Assembly: GCA_016703645.1 (NCBI GenBank)
Contig: JADJBR010000007.1
Span: 1,572,501 to 1,636,500, forward strand
Direction of reading: 5' to 3'
Source of the DNA: Zoogloea sp.
Lineage (GTDB): Bacteria; Pseudomonadota; Gammaproteobacteria; Burkholderiales; Rhodocyclaceae
DNA length: 64,000 bases
The notes beneath the pieces were generated by a model. The model did no database searches. It had not been told where the DNA came from and was given only the letters and a program-made list of their open reading frames with translations. The position numbers and the translations under genes are program-made. Below, one piece after another: positions 40,623 to 49,107 of this stretch (positions are counted from its first letter, which is position 1; each line of letters begins with the position of its first letter).

Positions 40623-41059
40623 GCCTGCACCGCCGAGAGCCATCGCAACACGGCCACCGTCACCATGCCCGCCCCCATGAAGCACGACACGGCCACAAGC
40701 GAGCGTGGCGAGAGACGAGACAGCCCGCACACCCCGTGGCCGCTGGTACAACCGCGGGCGATGCGCGTTCCATAGCCGGTCAGCAATCCGGCCACGAAGA
40801 GCACGGGCAGGGGCACATCGAACCGGCCCTCGCCCCCTGAAGGCTGCCCTCCAAGCACCCAGGACGCCGCCGCCAGCCCCACCAGGAAAGCCCATCGCCA
40901 TCCGCCCCCATCACGGGCGCCCCTCAGCGCCTCGCCGAAGATCCCGCTGACCCCGGCAATCCGCCCGGTCACCACATACAGCAAGGCCGCGGCAAGCCCA
41001 ATCAGGGCACCACCGCCAAGAGACGCCCCGGGCGTGAATTGAGCCCAGTCGATGATCAT
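40619..41059 (-). CDS. YeeE/YedE family membrane protein
   Basis: The 146-residue protein is the first half of the split YeeE/YedE pair. It has several membrane helices and the conserved cysteine motif GCTSGHGVCGLSRLSPRSL, whose cysteines are thought to relay the sulfur compound. The ATG at 41059 follows GGAGG. It is coupled to the companion gene by a 4-base overlap. Confidence 0.88.
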   Translation of the reverse strand: MIIDWAQFTPGASLGGGALIGLAAALLYVVTGRIAGVSGIFGEALRGARDGGGWRWAFLVGLAAASWVLGGQPSGGEGRFDVPLPVLFVAGLLTGYGTRIARGCTSGHGVCGLSRLSPRSLVAVSCFMGAGMVTVAVLRWLSAVQA

Positions 41060-41260
41060 TCGAGAACCTCCGTCATACATCCGCCCGGCAGCCTGTCTCG
41101 CTGGCGCCGGCACCCGAGAGGGCGCGAGTGTACCCCGGACTGGCCGCGACACCCACCACGGCGACGCGGTGCCCGGAAGAAGGCACGGGTGCATCGATTG
41201 AAGCCCCCGAAGAACCCGGCCACAATCAGCGTTCCTTCTCCACATCCGGAGCCCATGCCC

Positions 41261-41830
41261 ATGAGCACCCCGTCAATACCGGCCAGCGGCCCCGTCAGCC
41301 GAATCGCCCGGCGCAAGGCAAAAGCAGGCTGTGATGGCTGTTACGAGGCCATCGTGCGTGGCATGTTTGCGGAAACCGCCCATTTTCCGGGCTTCCTGGG
41401 CGCCGACCTCATTCCCCCCTCGGCCCCCGGCGAACTCCATCAGGTGGTCATGCGCTTTGCCTCCCAGGCAGACCTCGACCGCTGGGATGCCTCGGAAGCC
41501 CGGCAGGCATGGCATGCACGCCTCCAGACGGTGGCGGACGGCGATCCGGATTACCGTCTGCTGAGTGGCCTGGAAGCCTGGTTTTCCTTACCGGCCACAG
41601 AGGTGAATCATCCACCGGTACGCTGGAAGATGGCGGCACTGACCTGGCTGGGGATTTTCCCGACCGTATCCCTGTTGCTCCATGTCGTGGCGCCGTTGCT
41701 CTCGGCCTTGCCTTTCCTGGTGCGCACGGCGGTGATCACGGCGCTGGCCGTCCTCATGATGACCTGGCTGGTCATGCCCCACCTGGTGAGGCTCTTCAAG
41801 CCCTGGCTCACCCGCACCAACATGAACTAG
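41261..41830 (+). CDS. membrane protein with antibiotic biosynthesis monooxygenase (ABM)-like domain
   Basis: The 189-residue protein has an N-terminal ABM-like ferredoxin fold (about residues 10-105, with HFPGFLGADL and VMRFASQADLDRW) and three C-terminal hydrophobic helices (about 120-185). This layout matches the COG3224 group. The ATG at 41261 lies nine bases from GGAG, better than the one at 41255. No oxygenase activity is established for such fusions. Confidence 0.82.
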   Translation: MSTPSIPASGPVSRIARRKAKAGCDGCYEAIVRGMFAETAHFPGFLGADLIPPSAPGELHQVVMRFASQADLDRWDASEARQAWHARLQTVADGDPDYRLLSGLEAWFSLPATEVNHPPVRWKMAALTWLGIFPTVSLLLHVVAPLLSALPFLVRTAVITALAVLMMTWLVMPHLVRLFKPWLTRTNMN

Positions 41831-41965
41831 TTCGCACGCCCGCAAACAACACCGCCAGTTGTGGCGAATTTAACGTATTTAACATTTGGACATGAACTAC
41901 AGTGCGGGTGAGACCAAAGACAGCCGTGGATAGCCTTGGACAAAGGCCCGATCCAACCCGACACG

Positions 41966-42784
41966 ATGACCGACCCCAACCCCAACACCTCCCAGTCCTG
42001 CCAGCTTGAGTGCCTGGCCCGGCAACTCGAAGCCGCAGAGCAGGAACGAGCAAACGCCCTCAGCCTGCTTGAAAGGGCAAGAGCCGAACTGGCCCGTACC
42101 CAGGGCGAACGGGATCGCGCCGTGAACGCCCTCATCGGGCTGCGCAAGGAAACCTTCTTCAATCTGGCCCGCGACGCCGAGCGGCGCGACGGCGAGTCCC
42201 CCATGCACACGGTCCGGATAGGTGCCTACGCAAGCCTGATCGCCACCAGTCTGGGCTGCACGCCAGCCTGGAGCGAGATGCTCGAGACCGCAGCGCAGAT
42301 GCACGACATCGGGAAGATCGGCATCCACGACAGCATCCTCAGCAAGACCGGCCCGCTCACCACCGAGGAATGGCGAATCATGCGCGAGCACCCCCGCATT
42401 GGTGCCGCCATCATCGGCCGGTCCGAGGAACCGCTGCTTCAGCTGGCCGGCGAGATCGCCATGACCCACCACGAACACTACAACGGTGCTGGCTATCCCC
42501 GGGGCCTGTGCGGCAATGACATCCCCCTTGCCGGGCGGATCGTCGGCGTGGCCGACTTCTTTGACGCCCTCACCCATGACCGCAGCTACCGTAAGGCATT
42601 GCCCGTCGATACCGTGCTGTCGATGATCCGCGAGCGCCGCGGTGAACAGTTCGACCCCCAGGTCGTTGACGCCTTCCTGCGTATCAGCGGCCAGATCAAG
42701 GCCGCTCGCCAGCGCATCGTCGAGCAGGAGCGCTTCAGCCAGGCCACGGACGGCTGGGACGGCGACTGGTGGATGCTCGCCTGA
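41966..42784 (+). CDS. HD-GYP domain cyclic-di-GMP phosphodiesterase
   Basis: The 272-residue soluble protein has an N-terminal coiled coil (about residues 12-55) and an HD-GYP domain with HDIGKIGI, HHEHYNGAGYPRGL and DFFDALTHDRSYR. HD-GYP enzymes degrade c-di-GMP to GMP or pGpG. No receiver or sensory domain is attached, so control may come through the coiled coil. The ATG at 41966 is chosen; a TTG at 41936 is possible. Confidence 0.9.
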   Translation: MTDPNPNTSQSCQLECLARQLEAAEQERANALSLLERARAELARTQGERDRAVNALIGLRKETFFNLARDAERRDGESPMHTVRIGAYASLIATSLGCTPAWSEMLETAAQMHDIGKIGIHDSILSKTGPLTTEEWRIMREHPRIGAAIIGRSEEPLLQLAGEIAMTHHEHYNGAGYPRGLCGNDIPLAGRIVGVADFFDALTHDRSYRKALPVDTVLSMIRERRGEQFDPQVVDAFLRISGQIKAARQRIVEQERFSQATDGWDGDWWMLA

Positions 42785-42798
42785 GCTTGTGGAGAAAG

Positions 42799-42860
42799 CG
42801 TAGCGAGCGGTTCGAGCGCTCGCCGAGCAACGCACCCGTACAAGGGGTACTGCCAGCATC
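42799..42860 (+). repeat. structured intergenic repeat, copy 2
   Basis: CGTAGCGAGCGGTTCGAG (42799-42816) and the block beginning CAAGGGGT (42841-42860) match copy 1 at identical spacing. GCGAGCG and CGCTCGC form a 7-bp hairpin here. It follows the HD-GYP stop codon on the same strand, like copy 1 after fadH. Confidence 0.65.
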
Positions 42861-42914
42861 CGCAAGCCGCCGGGCGGCTTCCCTCTCACCCGCTTCTGGT
42901 GGAAACTGGCGGGC

Positions 42915-43943
42915 ATGACAACGCCCCCCGTTTCCCCCGTCCCCCTCTCCTTTCTCGATCTTGTGGCCGTCCGCGAGGGCGGTACCGTGGCCGAGGCGCT
43001 CGCCATTGCGCTCCAGACTGCCCGGCATGCCGAAGCCCTTGGCTTCACCCGCTACTGGCTCGCCGAGCACCACAACATGGCAGGCATCGCCAGTTCCGCC
43101 ACCGCAGTGCTGGTCGGCCACATCGCCGGCGGCACCCGAACAATCCGGGTCGGCTCCGGTGGCGTCATGCTGCCCAACCATGCGCCGCTGGTCGTGGCCG
43201 AAGCTTTCGGCACCCTGGCCGAGCTCTACCCGGGTCGGATCGACCTGGGCCTGGGGCGTGCCCCCGGCACCGACGGCATGACCCTGCGTGCCCTGCGCCG
43301 GGATCGCATCGAACGGGAAGAAGACTTCCCACGGGACGTGGCCGAGCTGCAACACCTCCTGGCCCCGGCCACGCCCGGCCAGCAACTCATCGCCATGCCC
43401 GGTGCCGGCACCCGGGTTCCGATCTGGCTGCTTGGCTCGAGCCTGTTCTCGGCACGACTGGCGGCCGCCCGGGGGCTGCCCTACGCCTTTGCCTCACATT
43501 TCGCGCCACGTCTCCTGCTGCAGGCGATCGACCTCTATCGCAGGGAGTTTCAAGCCTCCGACACGCTCGCCAACCCCTACGTGATCATCGGTGTGCCACT
43601 CATCGCGGCCCCCACCGACACCGAGGCAGACTTCCTGGCGAGCAGCACCTTCCAGCGCGTTCTGGGGATCCTGCGGGGTGATCGGCGTCGCCTGCAAGCG
43701 CCCCAGCCTGATTTCATGGCCCGGCTTTCCGCCGACGAACGGGCCGCCATCGCCGACTTTCTCGGCGCTGCCGTCATTGGTGGCCCCGACACCGTGCGCG
43801 ACGGACTTGCCCGCCTCCTCTCGGCCACAGGCGCGGACGAATTGATGCTGGTCTGCGACATCTTCGACCCGGCTCTGCGCCTGCGCTCCCTTGACCTCGC
43901 CGTCTCCGCCCGCGACGCCCTGGGCCGTGGCACGAGCGCATGA
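42915..43943 (+). CDS. luciferase-like flavin-dependent oxidoreductase
   Basis: The 342-residue protein is of the YhbW-type group in the bacterial luciferase family. It has the start [12 protein letters not shown], the segment [23 protein letters not shown] and [10 protein letters not shown]. It should bind FMN and use a monooxygenase-like fold; substrate is unknown. Its stop overlaps the start of the DUF3820 gene (ATGA). Confidence 0.9.
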   Translation: MTTPPVSPVPLSFLDLVAVREGGTVAEALAIALQTARHAEALGFTRYWLAEHHNMAGIASSATAVLVGHIAGGTRTIRVGSGGVMLPNHAPLVVAEAFGTLAELYPGRIDLGLGRAPGTDGMTLRALRRDRIEREEDFPRDVAELQHLLAPATPGQQLIAMPGAGTRVPIWLLGSSLFSARLAAARGLPYAFASHFAPRLLLQAIDLYRREFQASDTLANPYVIIGVPLIAAPTDTEADFLASSTFQRVLGILRGDRRRLQAPQPDFMARLSADERAAIADFLGAAVIGGPDTVRDGLARLLSATGADELMLVCDIFDPALRLRSLDLAVSARDALGRGTSA

Positions 43944-44197
43944 CCCCGGACGATCTCCAGGCCCTGGTCGAGCTGCCCATGCCTTTTGGCAAGCACAAGG
44001 GGCGTGCCATTGCCGATCTGCCGGGCCATTACCTGGCCTGGTTCTCCCGCCAGGGATTTCCCCCAGGCCGGCTGGGCCACCTCCTCGCGCTGATGCACGA
44101 GCTCGACCACAATGACCTGCGCGCCCTGCTTCAGCCACTTCGCTCCCCCGGCCCGGGTTTCAAGACATCACAAGCCCACCCCCAAGGCGAACCCTGA
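43940..44197 (+). CDS. DUF3820 family protein
   Basis: The 85-residue protein has the family core [19 protein letters not shown] and [12 protein letters not shown]. The group has been described as a putative quorum-sensing-regulated virulence factor, but its activity is not known. It is translationally coupled to the luciferase-like gene. Confidence 0.88.
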   Translation: MTPDDLQALVELPMPFGKHKGRAIADLPGHYLAWFSRQGFPPGRLGHLLALMHELDHNDLRALLQPLRSPGPGFKTSQAHPQGEP

Positions 44198-44207
44198 TGC
44201 CCGCCGA

Positions 44208-46019
44208 TCATGGCTGGAAGGGCCAGAACAGGGGGATCAGGGCACTGAACAGCAGCCAGCTGATGATGTTCATGGGAACGCCCAGACGGGCAAAGTCGCC
44301 GAAGCGGTAGTTCCCCGCACCATACACAAGGGTGTTGGTCTGGTAGCCGATGGGGGTGGCAAAACTGCAACTTGCCGCAAACATGACCCCCACCACAAAG
44401 GGGCGAGGGTCGACACCCATCTGCTGGGCCAGACCGATCACGACCGGGGTGAAGAGCACAGCAATGGCATTGTTGCTGAGCACCTCGGTGGCGATGGAGG
44501 TGATCAGGATGACCAGTGACAGCATCAACCACGGCGACTGCCCCCGCCCCAGTTCCGCGAGCTCCACGGCCAGCATGCGGTCGAGCCCGGAGCTACGCAT
44601 GGCAATGCTGATGGCAAGCATGCCGAAGATCAGGATCAGAATGGGCCATTCGATGGATTTGTAGGCTTCCTCACTGGTGATGCAGCCGGTAAGCACCACC
44701 ATCACCGCACCAATCAGGGCCAACCCCTCGATGGGCATCACATCCAGGGCCGCCAGCAGCATCACCCCGACAATGGTCCCCAGGGCGATCGGCGCCTTGT
44801 GACGGCGACTGGCCAGTTGCCGACCCTCGGTGAGGGGAATAAGGTCGCCGTTGTCGCAAAAGCGCTTGATCTGTGCTGGCGTGCCTTCGACAAGCAACAC
44901 ATCCCCCACCTGCAACTGAAAGTCGCCACCGACCTGCGAGATCGACGCGTCGCGCCGATGTACGGCGACGAGGTGGATACCGTAACGGGTCAGCAGATCG
45001 AGATCACGGACCGGGCGCAGCACATAGCGCGACGTCTGGCCGACGATCGCCTCCACCGTCACCACATCACGACGCCGCAGGGTTTCCAGATCCTGATCGC
45101 TGACCTGGGGCTGTGCCTGCAGCCCCACCAGATCCGTACTGTGCAGGGCCATGACCGCACTGCTGCAGCTATGCACCACCACCCGGTCTCCTGCCTCCAG
45201 GCGGGTATCCGGATCCGGATTGGCAAGCTCGGCTTCCCCTCTCACCAGATTGAGCACCTGAATCGTGCCGTCGCTGAGGCAGGCCTCCTTCAGGGTTTTG
45301 CCCCGCAGGCGCGAGTGTTCAGGCACGAACAGCTCGGTCATGAACCAGCGTTCGCCGCTCCCTGTGAACTGCTGGGTCAAGGTCTCCCGCGTAGGCAAGA
45401 GACGCGGTGCGAACACCAGCATGAACACGAAACCCACAGCCGCCATCACCAGGGCCGGCAGACTGATCTCGAACATGGAGAAGGGCTCCAGGCCCTGTGC
45501 CCGGGCCACGCCGTCCACAAGGATGTTGGTGGATGTGCCCACCATGGTGATCAGCCCGCCGAGAATGGTGGCGTAGGAAAGGGGGATCAACAGCCGCGAC
45601 GGAGCCAGACCGCTGCGACCGGCCACTGCGATGACCGCGGGGATCATGACCATCACCACTGGCGTGTTGTTGATGAAAGGCGACACCAGCAGACTGGTGA
45701 GCATCAACGCCGCCAACAAGCGCCGCTCGCTGCCCCCCGCAACCGCAGACAGCCACCCGCCCAGGGCGTCCACGCAGCCCGTGCGCGCCAATGCGCCGCT
45801 GATGATGAAAAGGCAGGCGATGGTGATCGGCGCACTATTGCCGAACACCCCCAGCACCTCCTTGGACTTCAATACGCCCGCGCCCAACAGGATCGCCACC
45901 GCCCCCATCACCGCCACATCGGGCTTGACCCACTCCCGCAGGAAAGTGACAAACAGACCGATCAGAACAAGACCGACAAAGGACGCTGCATAAGTCTCGG
46001 GAAACAGCATTCTGTGCAT
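44208..46019 (-). CDS. SLC13 family permease with TrkA-C domains
   Basis: The 603-residue protein has about eleven membrane helices split by a soluble insert at ~215-395 that contains two RCK/TrkA-C-like domains (ELFVPEHSRLRGKTL, LVEGTPAQIKRFCD). Conserved anion-transport motifs are SPFINNTPVV and EVLSNNAIAVL. Members move sulfate, di- or tricarboxylates with sodium or protons. Substrate is not evident. Confidence 0.9.
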   Translation of the reverse strand: MHRMLFPETYAASFVGLVLIGLFVTFLREWVKPDVAVMGAVAILLGAGVLKSKEVLGVFGNSAPITIACLFIISGALARTGCVDALGGWLSAVAGGSERRLLAALMLTSLLVSPFINNTPVVMVMIPAVIAVAGRSGLAPSRLLIPLSYATILGGLITMVGTSTNILVDGVARAQGLEPFSMFEISLPALVMAAVGFVFMLVFAPRLLPTRETLTQQFTGSGERWFMTELFVPEHSRLRGKTLKEACLSDGTIQVLNLVRGEAELANPDPDTRLEAGDRVVVHSCSSAVMALHSTDLVGLQAQPQVSDQDLETLRRRDVVTVEAIVGQTSRYVLRPVRDLDLLTRYGIHLVAVHRRDASISQVGGDFQLQVGDVLLVEGTPAQIKRFCDNGDLIPLTEGRQLASRRHKAPIALGTIVGVMLLAALDVMPIEGLALIGAVMVVLTGCITSEEAYKSIEWPILILIFGMLAISIAMRSSGLDRMLAVELAELGRGQSPWLMLSLVILITSIATEVLSNNAIAVLFTPVVIGLAQQMGVDPRPFVVGVMFAASCSFATPIGYQTNTLVYGAGNYRFGDFARLGVPMNIISWLLFSALIPLFWPFQP

Positions 46020-46210
46020 TCAAGGCATGGAAAAGCCGGATCTTAGCGTCACGGCGGAAGAGCCCTAAATATCAAATCCTGGAAAGCTTATTCTCCGGAT
46101 ACGGGATCACCCCAGCGAACGACACGCGCCCGAGCCCGGACATCCGGCCCGGGGCCGCCCCAGGGAAATCAGACGAAGCGGCGTCCCGCACCCTCAGCAG
46201 GGCGCACAAG

Positions 46211-46250
46211 GCAAAAAGGCTCAAGCACCTGAATGCTTGAGCCTTTTTGC
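46211..46250. terminator. strong intrinsic terminator
   Basis: A 17-bp perfect stem (46211-46227 with 46234-46250) has a 6-base loop. It ends the leftward tRNA transcript (stem arm contains a run of five T on the minus strand) and can also act rightward. The rest of the gap between the permease and this hairpin shows nothing. Confidence 0.85.
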
Positions 46251-46256
46251 TTTTGT

Positions 46257-46334
<78 letters not shown>

Positions 46335-46516
46335 TCTGGAGGGGGCGAATACTAAGCGCTAATCAATGAAACGCCAAGCGTTTTCTCTCGGCTATGGCCA
46401 CTCGACGGCCTAAAAGGGGATACACCAGCCGTTTGCCCCCGAAAAGCGCAGAAGCCGGCCCGTACCAACGGCAAGAAAGCCAGCCCGGAAAGCTAGCCCC
46501 GCTCGCAAACCCAATC

Positions 46517-46590
46517 TGGTGCCCCCTGACGGAATCGAACCGCCAACTGATGATTACAAGTCAACTGTTATACCACTTAACTAAGGGGGC
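46517..46590 (-). tRNA. tRNA-Thr (UGU)
   Basis: The 74-base gene, CCA included, folds as a cloverleaf with a seven-pair acceptor stem (GCCCCCT). The anticodon loop is CTTGTAA, giving anticodon TGT. The 182 bases between this and the Met tRNA show no gene; a promoter for the latter may lie there. Confidence 0.93.
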
Positions 46591-46734
46591 TCGTGGAGGC
46601 AGAAGAGTCGGCTCCGGCAATACATGGCATGGACGGAGAAGGCTGCACTGCACTATCCTTTCAGAAGGCGCAGGCCCGAGCGAGGGCCGGATTATAAACA
46701 GAACCGACCCATTCACGCAGCCCTCCGAAGACGC

Positions 46735-48297
46735 ATGCCACCTGCCATCAAGCCGGACGCCCCCCGCGGGGAGCCGGACAGCACCGCCAAGCCCCCCATC
46801 CGTCTGCTGTTCATCGAGGACTCGGAGAACGACGTCCTGCTCATCCTGCATCAATTCCGGAATGCGGGCTATGCGCCCACCTACCTGCGCGTGGCCTCGC
46901 CCGCCGAGATGCGCGCCGCCCTGGAACGGGAGCCCTGGGATCTCATCCTGTGCGACCACAACCTGCCCGGCTTCAGCGCCCAGGGGGCCTTGCGCCTGAG
47001 CCGCGAGCTGGCTCTCGACCTCCCCTTCATCATCGTCTCGGGTGTGATGCAGGAAGACGAAGCCATTGCGGCAATGCGGGCGGGAGCCCACGATTACCTG
47101 AGCAAGAACAAACTCGACCGCCTGATCCCCGCTGTCGAACGCGAGCTGCGCGAGGTGGTCAATCGTCGCGAGAAGCGTCAGGCCGAACACACCCTGCGCC
47201 AGAGCGAAGCGCGCCTGCGCGCCCTCACCGACAACATCCCCGGCGTGGTCTTCCAGATGGGCTACACGCCGGATCGCACACTGGGCTTCCAGTACCTCAG
47301 CGAAGCCGCCGCCATGCTCTTCGGCGCCCCGGCAGAAGAACTCATCGGTGGTTCCTCCGGCTGGATGAGCTGGCTGCTGGATGAAGATCTGCCCGGTTTC
47401 ATCGACGCCGCCGCGAGCTCTGCAGAAAGCCTGTCGACCCTCAACTGGGAGGGTCGCATCCAGCTTCCCACCGGCGAACAGAAATGGATCAACCTGCGCA
47501 GCTCACCGCGCCTGTCCGAATGCGGCAAGGTGGTATGGGAAGGCGTCATGTGGAACATCACCCACAGCAAGCATGTGGAGGCCGACCTGCGCGAGTCCCG
47601 CAGCCAGCTCGCCGCCCTCTCCAACCACCTGCAGCGCATCAAGGAAGAAGAGCGGGAACGCATCGCCCGCGACGTGCATGACGTGCTCGGCGGCACCCTG
47701 GTGGCCATGAAGTTCGAGATGTCCCTGCTCGAATCCAAGCTCGACAGCCAGCTCGCCCAGGCCCGTGAACGGGCCCGCAACGTGGGCCGCATGGTGGACG
47801 ACGCCATTGCCACGGTCGGCCGCGTCACCCGCGAGCTGCGCCCCGGAATCCTCAAGGACTTCGGCCTTGCTGCCGCCATCGAATCCCAGGGTGAGGACTT
47901 CGCCCAGCGCACCGGCATCACTTGTAACATTCTTTGCACCGATCACGACCTCGACCCGGACTACGATACGGCCCTGGCCCTGTTCCGCATCTTCCAGGAA
48001 GCGCTGACCAACGTAAGCAAGCACGCGGGTGGCACCGAGGTTCGCGTACGGTTGATGCAGGAGGGCGACGAGGTCGTACTCGAGATTGCCGACGATGGTT
48101 GCGGACTGGCTGCCACCGACCTCCAGAAGCCCCGCTCCTTCGGGCTGCGGGGCATCCGGGAGCGCATGAGCAGCCTTGGCGGGCGCCTCGAGCTCAACCC
48201 GGTCGCTCCCCATGGCACTTGCCTCGTACTGCGGGCTCCGCTATTGCCGTACCAGAGCGACGAGGCACAGAACATCAACCGGAGTGACCCAAGATGA
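46735..48297 (+). CDS. hybrid sensor histidine kinase (receiver-PAS-HisKA_3)
   Basis: The 520-residue kinase has no membrane segment. It has an N-terminal receiver domain (residues ~22-145, phospho-accepting Asp74 in LCDHNLPG), a PAS domain (~155-285), a HisKA_3 domain with His315 (RIARDVHDVLGG) and an HATPase domain (DDGCG, GLRGIRERM). This is the NarX/NarQ-like class. An N-terminal receiver means it can itself be a phosphorelay target. The ATG at 46735 is chosen; the upstream frame overlaps the tRNA region. It overlaps the response regulator by 4 bases. Confidence 0.92.
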   Translation: MPPAIKPDAPRGEPDSTAKPPIRLLFIEDSENDVLLILHQFRNAGYAPTYLRVASPAEMRAALEREPWDLILCDHNLPGFSAQGALRLSRELALDLPFIIVSGVMQEDEAIAAMRAGAHDYLSKNKLDRLIPAVERELREVVNRREKRQAEHTLRQSEARLRALTDNIPGVVFQMGYTPDRTLGFQYLSEAAAMLFGAPAEELIGGSSGWMSWLLDEDLPGFIDAAASSAESLSTLNWEGRIQLPTGEQKWINLRSSPRLSECGKVVWEGVMWNITHSKHVEADLRESRSQLAALSNHLQRIKEEERERIARDVHDVLGGTLVAMKFEMSLLESKLDSQLAQARERARNVGRMVDDAIATVGRVTRELRPGILKDFGLAAAIESQGEDFAQRTGITCNILCTDHDLDPDYDTALALFRIFQEALTNVSKHAGGTEVRVRLMQEGDEVVLEIADDGCGLAATDLQKPRSFGLRGIRERMSSLGGRLELNPVAPHGTCLVLRAPLLPYQSDEAQNINRSDPR

Positions 48298-48935
48298 GCA
48301 AGCCCATCCGAGTCCTGATTGCCGATGACCACGCCATCGTTCGACAAGGCCTGCGCCAGATTCTCTCCGACACGCCCGACCTCACCGTGGCAGGTGAGGC
48401 CGAGAACGGCGTCCAGGCGGTTCAGATGGTGCGCTCCGGTGAATGGGACGTGGTCCTGATGGATGTCTCCATGCCGGACCGCAACGGGATTGACGCCCTC
48501 AAACTGATCAAGAAGGAATTTCCGCGCCTTCCCGTGCTCATTCTCAGCATGTACCCGGAAGAGCAATACGCCATCCGCGCCCTCAAGGCCGGCGCCTCCG
48601 GCTACCTCACCAAACAGAGCGCCCCCGACCTCCTCGTCACCGCCATCCGGCAGGTGGCGAGCGGCAAGAAGTATGTCAGCCCCTCCCTCGCCGAAGAGCT
48701 GGCCAACGCCATCGGTGAAGACTCCGAGCGCCCTGCCCACGAGAAACTGTCTGATCGGGAATACCAGACCCTGTGCATGATCGCCTCGGGCAAGACCCCC
48801 ACCGAAATTGCCGAAGCGCTCAATCTGAGCGTCAAGACCGTCAGCGTCTATCGCGCCCGCCTGCTCGAGAAGATGCACCTGCGCAACAACGCCGAGCTCA
48901 CCCACTACGGACTCAAGCACGGTCTGGCCGAGTAG
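48294..48935 (+). CDS. NarL-family response regulator
   Basis: The 213-residue regulator has a receiver domain (Asp57 in VVLMDVSMPD, lysine in LTKQSAPD) and a LuxR-type helix-turn-helix (about residues 145-210, LSDREYQTLCMIASGKTPTE split as LSDREYQTL and IASGKTPTEIA). It is the partner of the overlapping kinase. Target genes are unknown. The 172 bases downstream contain an inverted repeat (GATCGAA at 49026-49032 with TTCGATC at 49058-49064) and nothing else clear. Confidence 0.95.
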   Translation: MSKPIRVLIADDHAIVRQGLRQILSDTPDLTVAGEAENGVQAVQMVRSGEWDVVLMDVSMPDRNGIDALKLIKKEFPRLPVLILSMYPEEQYAIRALKAGASGYLTKQSAPDLLVTAIRQVASGKKYVSPSLAEELANAIGEDSERPAHEKLSDREYQTLCMIASGKTPTEIAEALNLSVKTVSVYRARLLEKMHLRNNAELTHYGLKHGLAE

Positions 48936-49107
48936 GGCCTCGCGCGGCCCGCGTCACTCGGTACATCGCCAACACAGCAAAACAGAATTAATCAGGGTAA
49001 GAAGGGCTTCGGGGCTCAAGACGGCGATCGAACCGCCGATATCCAGAAGGATTTTCCTTCGATCCGAACATGAGCCCAAGCGGCATTGCATCACAGCAGG
49101 ACGCCGG

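Noticed and set aside
49021-49066. Possible riboswitch before the GGDEF gene
   Set aside because: Only a 7-base inverted repeat (GATCGAA/TTCGATC) is visible; no known c-di-GMP aptamer motif could be made out.
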